From Planctomycetota bacterium (GTDB lineage: Bacteria; Planctomycetota; UBA1135; UBA2386): 64,000 bases of DNA. Location of the stretch: the NCBI GenBank assembly GCA_028281765.1, contig JANQJF010000081.1, positions 1 through 64,000 on the forward strand, read 5' to 3'. Each line of letters opens with the position of its first letter. Positions within the stretch are counted from its first letter, which is position 1. Positions 40,770 to 48,580 of this stretch are shown piece after piece. Position numbers and translations under genes: made by a program. The notes beneath the pieces are model-generated. The model did no database searches. It had not been told where the DNA came from and worked only from the letters and a program-made list of their open reading frames with translations.

Positions 40770-43634
40770 TCAGAAGGGCGGGTGATTGATGAAAAGCTGG
40801 AAGATCCGTTCACCTTCCGGACCCAGCCCCTTGAGGGTCGCGAACTCCTCGCGCGCCTCGGTGTTGTTGTAGATCGACTTGGCGTAGCCCTTGAACTTCG
40901 AGTCCTTGTCCTTGGCGCTCAGGGCCGCCCAGTAGCACTCCCACTGGAACCGGTACCACTGCAGGTCGTACTTCTTGGCCTTCGCCTTGATGTACTTCCG
41001 GTAGTCGTTCCGGAGGATCGAGTACGCTTCGTCCGGGCGATCGAGACCCGCGACGATCTGCTCGTTGAGGTTCTCGTCGACGTCGATCCAGCCACCGAGC
41101 GTCAGCGCGAGCAGGCGCTTCAGCGTGTAGTTCTTCGGGTTGGCTTCGATCGACTCCTTGAGCATTTTCTCGGCGTCGCGGAAGCGCTTCTGACGCAGGA
41201 GCGCTTCGCCGATCGCGGGCTTCACGAACTTGCGGACCTTCTCGCCGCTGCGCGGGTCTTGCCCGAACAGCTCGTCGATCCGGAGGCCGAGCTTCTCGAC
41301 CGTCGCCCAGTCCTGCACGTCCTTGGCGAGGTTGAGGGTGTTCGACAGCATCGCGTACTTCGGGCGCGTCGACGCCTGCGAGTAGTCGAGACCCATCGCG
41401 AGCGCGTCGCGGCGCGCGTTGGTCAGCGCCTCTTGCGTCTTGCGTGTGTCCGATGCGTTGCCGGCCTTGATGCGCGCGTCCATCTCGGTCTCGAGCGCCT
41501 TCACGCGGTCGCGGTGCGCGCTGAAGATGCGCGTCGCGATGCCCGGGATGTAGATGTTCGCCGGGAACTCCTTCTTGAGGAGGCGATAGCTCTCCTCGGC
41601 CTTCACGATCTCGCCGAGCTCGCAGTAGAGGCGAGCGCGCATGTCGTAGGCGCGGGGGAAGTAGTCCTGGCCGAGCTGCTTGTGCGCGACGAGGAAGTTC
41701 GAGATGTCCTCGATGATCGCCCCGAACTTGGTCGGGTCCTTCGTGCCCTTGGTCGGGTTGGCGGCTTCGTAATCGAGCACGGTCGCGAGGTGGGCCATCG
41801 CCGCCTGCGTCTGACCGCGACGGCCGGCCTGGCCGGTCTTGTCGTCGGCGGGCACCGCGTGCTTCGGGTTCGCGATGTAGGTCGCGTACTCGGCGATCAC
41901 CTTGCGCGCGTCCGAACCCTTGTCGAGCTGCTGGAGGCAGATGACGCGGCGCGCCTGCGCCGGCTCGTAGTACGGCGAATCGGTCGGGATCTGGGCGAAC
42001 GACGCGTGGGCCTCGGTGTACTTCTTCCGCGTGAGCAGCTTGTTCGCCTCCTTCCACGCGCGCTTGCCGGCGCCGATTTCACCGCCGTAGCGGTTGAGCA
42101 GCGAGTTGATGCGCGTGCCCATCGCGCGCAGTGCGCGGTCGTCTTCGTTGCGGCAGGCGTTGCGGTAGCCGTTCCAAGCCTTCTCGAGGCTGTCGGCGGT
42201 CGCGTCGACCTTGCCGAAGCCGCTGGCGCCGTGCGCCTCGAGGCCACGGGCGAAGGCGAGCGACGCCTCGGCGTAGCGCTTCTGCACGCCGTAGCAGCGG
42301 CCGGTAAAGCGCCACAGTTCGAGGCCGAGCTCGTTGCGCTCGGCGTCGGTCATCGCCGAATAGGCGCGCTTGAAGCCGCCGATCGCGGTCTCGTAGTTCC
42401 GCGACTGGTACTCACCCTTGGCGATCTCGAACAGCGTGGAGCCGGTCACGATGCTCGCGTCGCCGCCGGCGACCGCCATGACGTCCTTCAGAACGGTCTT
42501 GGCGCGGATGCCGATGATGTCGTTCGGGTGCTTCTCGTTGATCAGCTTGACCTGCGCGAGCGCGGCGGCGACTTGTTGGGGGTCACCGCTCTCGGCCATC
42601 GCCTTGGCTTCGGTCAGGAACACCGGGTGCCCCTTGTTGGGCGTTGCGATTTCGAACGGATCCTCGCCGACGCCGAACTCCTTGAGGTGTTCGCGGAACT
42701 TCTTGCACATCGCGAGCACGTCGTCGACCGCGCCGTCCTTGAGGAGGGCTTGGGTCGCGGCGCCGTACGCTTCCTGCATCAAGTCGAACAGACGGTCGCG
42801 GGTGCCCTGCGACAGGTCGAGTTCGTCGGTCGACAGCGCCGTCACGATGCCGTCGATCGTGTCGGTGTATTCCCCGACCGCCGCACGGTATTGGCCTTGG
42901 ACCTCGTTGATGCGCGACATCTCGAAGTAGCCGCGCAGGCCGAGCAGGCTCTCTTCGCCGATTTCGAGGATCAGCTCCTCGAAGGTCTCACGGGCGTACG
43001 AGCACAGCACGTTGCGGTCGCGCTTGACGGCGCGCGCCTTCTCGCGCTGCAGCACGCCCTTGTTGAGCCAGCAGTAGTAGTACTTGCCCTCGAGCTCGCG
43101 GTCGTCCGAGATCTTGCCGGCGTTGGCCTTGATGAACTTGTCGCACTCGTCGATGCCGCGCTCGAAGATGTCGGCGGCGCGTTGCTCCAACTCGCCGACG
43201 GTATCGGGTGCTTCGTCACGCGCGACCTCGATCTCCTCGAGCATGAACTCGCCGTATTGGACGCACGCCTGTACCATCGTCACGCGCGCATCGTCGGCGA
43301 CCGCCTCGCCCGAGTAGCGATCGATGAACTCGGTCGACTTGTCGAGCGCCTCCTTGAACATCGTGCGGCGCTGCTCCCGGACGGGGTGGGCGCGCGCGCC
43401 GATCAGCGAGATCTCGATGTCGAGCTGGCTGACCAGCTTGAAGTCGCTCTTGTCCTTGTTGTTCTTCTGCAGCGTCGCGGCCTCGGCCTGCGCGAGGTCG
43501 ATGAAGCGAAGCTTGGTCGCGAGGCGACGGACGAAATCGACGTCCTTCGCGAGTTTGGACTTCTGGGCGACCGTTGGAGATGCCACGAGCGCGATTGCGG
43601 CTGCGGCCAGGATGATGATGTACCGGCTGCTCAT
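40770..43634 (-). CDS. Large periplasmic TPR-repeat protein, 954 residues
   Basis: It starts with a clear signal peptide (YIIILAAAAIALVASPTVAQ). Nearly the whole length is alpha-helical repeats rich in Ala, Glu, Lys, Tyr and Leu, such as TLFEIAKGEYQSRNYETAIG, LGLELWRFTGRCYGVQKRYA and EKMLKESIEANPKNYTLKRL. This is TPR-solenoid sequence. No catalytic motif is visible. It is one of the largest proteins in the window and lies between secretin B and the 376-residue repeat protein, all on one strand. It probably forms the periplasmic scaffold of the secretin-Exb assembly. A TATACT hexamer on the minus strand at 43748-43743 could give it a separate transcript. Confidence 0.8.
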   Translation of the reverse strand: MSSRYIIILAAAAIALVASPTVAQKSKLAKDVDFVRRLATKLRFIDLAQAEAATLQKNNKDKSDFKLVSQLDIEISLIGARAHPVREQRRTMFKEALDKSTEFIDRYSGEAVADDARVTMVQACVQYGEFMLEEIEVARDEAPDTVGELEQRAADIFERGIDECDKFIKANAGKISDDRELEGKYYYCWLNKGVLQREKARAVKRDRNVLCSYARETFEELILEIGEESLLGLRGYFEMSRINEVQGQYRAAVGEYTDTIDGIVTALSTDELDLSQGTRDRLFDLMQEAYGAATQALLKDGAVDDVLAMCKKFREHLKEFGVGEDPFEIATPNKGHPVFLTEAKAMAESGDPQQVAAALAQVKLINEKHPNDIIGIRAKTVLKDVMAVAGGDASIVTGSTLFEIAKGEYQSRNYETAIGGFKRAYSAMTDAERNELGLELWRFTGRCYGVQKRYAEASLAFARGLEAHGASGFGKVDATADSLEKAWNGYRNACRNEDDRALRAMGTRINSLLNRYGGEIGAGKRAWKEANKLLTRKKYTEAHASFAQIPTDSPYYEPAQARRVICLQQLDKGSDARKVIAEYATYIANPKHAVPADDKTGQAGRRGQTQAAMAHLATVLDYEAANPTKGTKDPTKFGAIIEDISNFLVAHKQLGQDYFPRAYDMRARLYCELGEIVKAEESYRLLKKEFPANIYIPGIATRIFSAHRDRVKALETEMDARIKAGNASDTRKTQEALTNARRDALAMGLDYSQASTRPKYAMLSNTLNLAKDVQDWATVEKLGLRIDELFGQDPRSGEKVRKFVKPAIGEALLRQKRFRDAEKMLKESIEANPKNYTLKRLLALTLGGWIDVDENLNEQIVAGLDRPDEAYSILRNDYRKYIKAKAKKYDLQWYRFQWECYWAALSAKDKDSKFKGYAKSIYNNTEAREEFATLKGLGPEGERIFQLFINHPPF

Positions 43635-43780
43635 CTTGGGTCTGTAAGCTGGGAAGCCCCGGGGGTTTACGTGAGACGTACGGGGACCGTTTTCAGCGTG
43701 TTGGGCGAGCGCTGGCGCGCCGCACCGGTCAGGGAACGGGGGAGTATAGCGACGAGTTCAGTGCGGAAAAGGCCGGATCG

Positions 43781-43809
43781 GCGAACGCGCGGTCCCCACG
43801 CGCGTTCGC
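43781..43809. repeat. Perfect 11-base inverted repeat upstream of the 954-residue gene
   Basis: Arms at 43781-43791 and 43799-43809 are perfect reverse complements with a seven-base loop. It lies in the 274-base gap between secretin B and the repeat-protein gene. It may be part of a terminator or an operator; no T-run is present. Confidence 0.6.
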
Positions 43810-43862
43810 GCCCGAAGTGGGGGATCGCGGAGTGGGGGACCTCGAAGTGGTCCGTACGCGAA

Positions 43863-43889
43863 ACGAGCCGCCCCGAGGGAGCGGCTCGT
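43863..43889 (-). terminator. Terminator of secretin B
   Basis: Nine-base perfect arms (43863-43871 and 43881-43889) around a nine-base loop, followed on the minus strand by TTTCG. It lies about 20 bases after the secretin stop. Confidence 0.65.
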
Positions 43890-43908
43890 GTTCGGAGCGA
43901 TCGTCGGC

Positions 43909-46485
43909 TCAGCGGGAATCGCTGAGCAGGTTGGTCGCGAAGTCGTCCGGCAGCGTCCGCGGGACGTGCTCCTCGGTCAGGATGATGCTGGCCCGGATCA
44001 GGATCAGCAGCTTCATGTTCAGGGTGTAGTTGCCCTTGCGCGAGAAGAAGAACGACAGTCCTGGCAGGTCCTTGAGGAACGGAACGCCCGAGATCTTGCG
44101 CTGGCGCTCGGTCAGGCGCATGCCGCCGAGCATCAGGGTGCTGCCGTCGGGGACCGTGACGGTCGTGCGCACGCTCTGGAGCGTGACGGACGGGAGCTGG
44201 ATGTTGACCGGCTGGCCCGCACCGAGCGTCGTCGAGAACGTCGGGATCGGCAGCTGCAGGTTCATGACGGTCGGACGCAGCTCCATCGTGATGAAGCGGC
44301 GGTCGGCCGACACGACCGGGCGGACGTCGAGGACGACGCCATCACGGACGACGTCGACGATCGGGTTCGCGACGGCGGCTGCCTGCGCGATTTCGACCTC
44401 GAAGTCGCGGATGTAGGACGTGTGCCGCAGCGCCGACATGTGGGCGCGCGTGTTGTTGTAGACCAACAGGCGCGGGGCCACGATCTCTTCGCTGCGTTGT
44501 TGCTTCTCGACCGCGCGAAGGACGACCTCGAGTTCGACGTCGTCGAGGAACGCGCCCTGGAGCGAGAGACCGCCCGCGTTGCTGAGGCCTTCTTCGCCTC
44601 CGCCGAGGGTGGTGTCGAAGAGGTTCTCGGTGCGGCCGAGGATGTCTCCGTCCTGGCCGTCGTCGTAGAAGATGCCCGGCTCGGTGCCGGAACCGACGAT
44701 GCCGGGCACGGCGGCATTGATCGTCTCCGGACGACCGAAGTCGTCGAAGCGAACGTTCGAGCGGTTGTTCTGCTCGAGGCCACGACCGGCCTGGCCTTCT
44801 GCGGCCTGGTTGCCGAGACCGCGGAAGTCGATGCCGATGTCCTCGAGGAAGCTGTCTTCGACGCGAAGGAAGCGAGCCTCGATGTCGACCTGGATGCCGA
44901 CGGCCTGACGAAGGTCGGCGAGCAGCTGCGAGACCTGCTCGTGCACTTCCTTCGTGTGACGGATCATCAGCACGCCGTTCTGGTAGCGCAGCACGCCGAG
45001 CTCGTCCCAGGTGTCCGGGGCGATGTTGTTCGTGATCAGGCCTTCGAGGCGACCTTCGTCGACGACCGTCGGTGCCGGTTCGTCTTCGTCGTCACCCTCT
45101 TCTTCCTCTTCGCCCGGCACGCGGAGCTTGAGGTTCGGGCCCTTCTTGTTCTTCACGCCTAGCACGAGGTCGTGGACGCCGTAGGGGACGAGGTAGGTGC
45201 GGCCAGTCTTCGTCTCACCGCTGATCAGCTCGACGAGGCCGTTGTTGACGCGCCACTGGATGCCGCCGCGGCGGCAGATGACGTTGAGCGCCTTCTCGAC
45301 CGACATCGCCGGGAGGCTGAAGTCTTCGAGCGTCGTCTCTTCCGAGTCCGCGATGTCCGGATGCACAAAGAAGATGACGTCCGTCGCGGTGCTGTAGCGG
45401 CGCGACCAGTCCTGGATCGTGTCGCTCGAGAACTTGTGCTCGAGCACCGTGTCGCGCAGCTTCGCGAGGATCGCGCGCTCTTCCGGGTTGTCGAGGTCTT
45501 CCGGCGGCGTGAACGAGATCGGCGTGCGCTTGTCGACCTCGGCCCAGCGGGCGATGTCGAACTTCAGCGAGCGCGTCTGCGGGATGTTGCCCGAGCGCAG
45601 GTCGTCGAACGTGGCCGACCACTCCTGCTTCCACTTCTGGCGCAGGACGTCGACGCGGTTCTCGTGCAGCGCCCGCTCCGCGAGGTCGCGTAGCGCGAGG
45701 GCGTTCTCGTTGCTCGGCTCGACGATCAGGGCTTGGTCGAGGAGGTCGACGGCGTTGCCGAACTGACCGAGCTGGAAGTCTGTGTTCGCCTGCTTGAAGA
45801 GACGCGACACGCGTTCGCGGCGCGCGATCTTCAGGCGACGCTCACGATCGTCGAGCGCCTGCTGCGACGCAGCGCGGCGGGCGGCTTCCCGATCCTGCAG
45901 CGCGGCAGCGTGCTGCTGCTTCGCCATATCGAGCTTCGCGTCGATCTCGGCCGCGAGCGGCGAGTTCGGCGCGGCGAACGGGTTGAACTTCATGATCAAC
46001 GACGCGCGCTCGTAGTGTTCGATCGCGTCACCGAACTGACCTTCCGCGGCGAGGGCGTCGCCGAGCGACATTTCCTGGCGCGCGCGGAACTTGTCCCGTT
46101 CGAGTGCGGACTGCACCTGCGAGACGAAGTCGACCGAACGAGCGTTCGGATCCTGCATCATCGCGTTTGCGGTGTTGAGCAGGTTGCTCGCTTCGGTGTT
46201 GTTCGGATCCAGTTCCAGCACGCGTGCCGCAGCGGCGCGTGCGTCGTTCCACAGCTTGAGCGAAATCGCCTTGCGCGCCTTCTCGAGCGTGCTCGTGATC
46301 AACGCTGCCTTGCGCTGCTCGTCGATTCCTTGGGGGTCCTGGGTTCCGGCCGTGACCGACTCGACGGTCGGAGAGCCGGACGACAGATCCACGGTGCCCG
46401 TGGAGTCGGTGTCGGGGGTGCCGGAGCAACCCCACAGTAGGACGACAGGGAGGACGAGTCCGGGGAGAGAGAGGGCCGTCTTCAT
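43909..46485 (-). CDS. Secretin-type outer membrane lipoprotein B
   Basis: An 858-residue protein. The lipoprotein signal is LPGLVLPVVLLWGC (Cys20). Residues about 45-330 are repeat helices, including a clear TPR-like FQLGQFGNAVDLLDQALIVE. An STN-like domain (SVEKALNVICRRGGIQWRVN) precedes VPYGVHDLVLGVKNKKG and an acidic loop. The ring domain is GVLRYQNGVLMIRHTKEVHE. The secretin core ends with VPDGSTLMLGGM and VPFLKDLPGLSFFF. It shares its order of domains and stretches such as SYIRDFEVEIAQAA with secretin A. The ATG at 46485 opens the signal peptide. It heads the minus-strand run that includes the repeat proteins and ExbB-ExbD-ExbD. Confidence 0.85.
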   Translation of the reverse strand: MKTALSLPGLVLPVVLLWGCSGTPDTDSTGTVDLSSGSPTVESVTAGTQDPQGIDEQRKAALITSTLEKARKAISLKLWNDARAAAARVLELDPNNTEASNLLNTANAMMQDPNARSVDFVSQVQSALERDKFRARQEMSLGDALAAEGQFGDAIEHYERASLIMKFNPFAAPNSPLAAEIDAKLDMAKQQHAAALQDREAARRAASQQALDDRERRLKIARRERVSRLFKQANTDFQLGQFGNAVDLLDQALIVEPSNENALALRDLAERALHENRVDVLRQKWKQEWSATFDDLRSGNIPQTRSLKFDIARWAEVDKRTPISFTPPEDLDNPEERAILAKLRDTVLEHKFSSDTIQDWSRRYSTATDVIFFVHPDIADSEETTLEDFSLPAMSVEKALNVICRRGGIQWRVNNGLVELISGETKTGRTYLVPYGVHDLVLGVKNKKGPNLKLRVPGEEEEEGDDEDEPAPTVVDEGRLEGLITNNIAPDTWDELGVLRYQNGVLMIRHTKEVHEQVSQLLADLRQAVGIQVDIEARFLRVEDSFLEDIGIDFRGLGNQAAEGQAGRGLEQNNRSNVRFDDFGRPETINAAVPGIVGSGTEPGIFYDDGQDGDILGRTENLFDTTLGGGEEGLSNAGGLSLQGAFLDDVELEVVLRAVEKQQRSEEIVAPRLLVYNNTRAHMSALRHTSYIRDFEVEIAQAAAVANPIVDVVRDGVVLDVRPVVSADRRFITMELRPTVMNLQLPIPTFSTTLGAGQPVNIQLPSVTLQSVRTTVTVPDGSTLMLGGMRLTERQRKISGVPFLKDLPGLSFFFSRKGNYTLNMKLLILIRASIILTEEHVPRTLPDDFATNLLSDSR

Positions 46486-46582
46486 TCTCGAGTCCAGATG
46501 CGAGATGCAGGGGCGGTTGGGGAGGGGTGCCCAACCGAGGGTAAGTAGTCTTGCCCGACAGGCGTTCGGACGAGCGGGGCGA

Positions 46583-46611
46583 AACGTAGGGGTGGCGGGA
46601 TAGGCGGTCAA
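46583..46611 (-). promoter_or_regulatory. Candidate promoter of the secretin B operon
   Basis: On the minus strand TTGACC (46611-46606), a 17-base spacer and TACGTT (46588-46583) form a good sigma-70-like pair. The leader to the ATG at 46485 would be about 90 bases. Confidence 0.5.
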
Positions 46612-46807
46612 GGCGAACCTCGTTGACAACGGGATTTGCGGAACGCGCGCCACGACGGGGTTTCGAGGCCGGGACCCGGCCGAGAACGCCGTGGCGAGAG
46701 CGGGCCGGCGCGCGATTCCGGGACCTTCCATGCGGTGAAGCGGATTTGCGAAAGGCGTGTTCGCCCGGGCCCGCGGGCGCCGGCAACGGCGCGTGGTTCG
46801 GCGTGGG

Positions 46808-46829
46808 GGCCCGAGCGGGCGCTCGGGCC
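46808..46829 (-). terminator. Hairpin after the uracil-DNA glycosylase gene
   Basis: Perfect nine-base arms at 46808-46816 and 46821-46829 around GGGC, 18 bases beyond the stop. No T-run follows, as is usual in this GC-rich sequence. Confidence 0.5.
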
Positions 46830-46846
46830 GGGGCGGACTCGGGACC

Positions 46847-47620
46847 CTATCTTCCCGGAACTTCCGGCCGCCCCAGCATCCGATTCACGCGCTTCACGTC
46901 CTCCCAGGTCTCGACCTTCGCGGCAGGATTCCGCAGCAGGTAGGCCGGGTGCCAGGTCACGACGACCGGCACGCCATGCGCGCGCAGCGTCTGCCCGCGC
47001 AGGCGCGTCACCGACTGCGTCGTCGACAGCAGGTTCGCTGCGGCGACGCGGCCCATGGCGACGATCAGCTTCGGGCGGATCAATGCGATCTGGTTCTTGA
47101 GGATCGGTAGGCAGGCCGCCACTTCATCCGGCTCCGGATTGCGGTTGCCGGGTGGGCGGCACTTGTTGACGTTCGCGATGTAGACGTCGGCGCGCTGCAT
47201 GCCGATCGCGTTCTCGATGATGCGATCGAGCAGCTGGCCGGCGGGCCCGACGAATGGACGACCCTGTTCGTCTTCCCGCGCACCCGGCGCTTCGCCGACG
47301 AACATGAGCTCGGCGTTCGGGTTTCCTTCGCCGAACACCAGGTTCTTGCGCCCCGTGTGGAGCTTGCATCGCGTGCAGTTCGCGGTGGTCTCGCGCAGTT
47401 CGTCGAGCGTGGCGAACTCGGAGGCGAGTTCCGGTTCGTCGTGGCTCGGAGGCGGCGACGGCCTGCGCGGAGGGGCCGGGGGGCGTGGGGTCGTCGTCGT
47501 CTCGGGCGACGCGATGGGTGCAGCGGCGGCCTCGGCCAGCTGCGCGGTCACGCGCAGTGGCAGGTCGCCGCCGTAGCGCTCGGCGGCCTGACGGAGGTGC
47601 CAGAGGACCGCCTGCTGCAT
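46847..47620 (-). CDS. Iron-sulfur uracil-DNA glycosylase (family 4 type)
   Basis: A 257-residue DNA repair enzyme. The family 4 motif [23 protein letters not shown] is complete, and the HPAYLLRNP motif 2 is near the C-terminus. Cysteines C82 and C85 (NCTRC) plus the Cys in NKCRPP and VAACLPIL provide four Fe-S ligands. An N-terminal Pro-rich linker of about 40 residues separates a short helix from the catalytic domain. It removes uracil from DNA. The ATG at 47620 was chosen over a longer open frame because the latter is antisense to the DUF481 gene. It overlaps that gene by one base. Confidence 0.92.
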   Translation of the reverse strand: MQQAVLWHLRQAAERYGGDLPLRVTAQLAEAAAAPIASPETTTTPRPPAPPRRPSPPPSHDEPELASEFATLDELRETTANCTRCKLHTGRKNLVFGEGNPNAELMFVGEAPGAREDEQGRPFVGPAGQLLDRIIENAIGMQRADVYIANVNKCRPPGNRNPEPDEVAACLPILKNQIALIRPKLIVAMGRVAAANLLSTTQSVTRLRGQTLRAHGVPVVVTWHPAYLLRNPAAKVETWEDVKRVNRMLGRPEVPGR

Positions 47621-48471
47621 CAGAATTCCCAGCCCACGGTGATCAGGAAGAGGTTGTCGACGCGACGCAACCCCGGGGCCGGGGTGTTGTCGTAGTCGAG
47701 GATCCACTGCAGCTGCGCGAACATCTTCTCGGTCAGCGTGACGCGCGCGCGGCTGTCCTTGCGCAGGTAGATGTCGTCGCCGTCCTCGAGGCTCGGGACC
47801 GCGTTGACGTCCTGAAGGAACGTGACGGTCTCGGTCGCTTGCCACTCGAGCGCGTAGCTCAGGGTCGCCGCCGGGTACTCGACGTCGGCGCCGGTCGAAC
47901 GGTTTTCCTGGTAGTACGCGAGGCCGACTTCGGCGCCGAGCTTCAGGTCTTCTTCTTCGATGAACTGGTAACCAGCACCGACGCTCGTGATGAGTCGCAG
48001 GTCGAGATCCGCGAACTTGTCGGCTTCGGCCGAGATGCTCGCGAAAGTGTAGAGCTTCTCGCTCAAGAAGTAGTCGTACTTACCGGCGCCCCGCGTGCGG
48101 CGCTGCGTGATGCGGTTGACCTTGGTGGTCGGGTTCTGCTCGTCGGCGTAGTTCCACTGCGCCGAGAGGGTGATGCGGTCCTTCTCGCCGCGCCGGATGG
48201 CCTCCGCGGCCGCGTGGGCCGTGCGCCGGTCGGTGTTGCCTTCGGCGAGGGTCGCGCCGACGTTGACGGTGCCGGACCAGGTGGGGCCGGACTCGCCTTC
48301 CGTGGCGTCCTCGTCTTGGAAGTACGCGGTGCCGGTCGACGGATCGAATTGGATCGCGCTCTCGGTCTTGGTCGGGACCTCGGCCGTCGGGCCGTCGGCT
48401 TGGGGCGATTGAGCAAAAGCGGGCAGCGTCAACGACGCCGCAAGGGTGATGCGAATGGAGGTTCGGAACAT
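47620..48471 (-). CDS. DUF481 family outer membrane protein
   Basis: A 283-residue protein. The signal is MFRTSIRITLAASLTLPAFAQ. SGTVNVGATLAEGNTDRRTA is the typical start of the DUF481 region, and alternating hydrophobic strands follow to the end (NLFLITVGWEF), consistent with a beta-barrel. The family includes salt-induced outer-membrane proteins of unknown transport function. Its stop overlaps the ATG of the glycosylase gene (TGATG), so the two are coupled despite unrelated roles. Confidence 0.8.
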   Translation of the reverse strand: MFRTSIRITLAASLTLPAFAQSPQADGPTAEVPTKTESAIQFDPSTGTAYFQDEDATEGESGPTWSGTVNVGATLAEGNTDRRTAHAAAEAIRRGEKDRITLSAQWNYADEQNPTTKVNRITQRRTRGAGKYDYFLSEKLYTFASISAEADKFADLDLRLITSVGAGYQFIEEEDLKLGAEVGLAYYQENRSTGADVEYPAATLSYALEWQATETVTFLQDVNAVPSLEDGDDIYLRKDSRARVTLTEKMFAQLQWILDYDNTPAPGLRRVDNLFLITVGWEF

Positions 48472-48580
48472 CTGGTATCGGGAAACGGGTCAGGAAAAGC
48501 GGCGCCGCGGTGTGTGGCAGCACGATCGGCCGACCTTACCCATCGCCTGCCGCCGGATCTCGCTATATTCCCCCGCCCGG

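Larger units (their letters stand above)
46486..46846. other. 361-base intergenic region upstream of secretin B
   Basis: It contains the likely secretin B promoter and leader and, at the other end, a hairpin after the uracil-DNA glycosylase gene. No gene is supported. Confidence 0.55.

Noticed and set aside
40569-43925. An 1118-codon open frame antisense to the 954-residue repeat protein
   Set aside because: Its translation is Val/Arg/Asp-rich without domains, while the minus-strand frame has a signal peptide and repeat pattern.
33864-46485. Type II secretion or type IV pilus locus
   Set aside because: Two secretins are present, but no GspE/PilB ATPase, inner-membrane platform, pseudopilin or prepilin peptidase is found.
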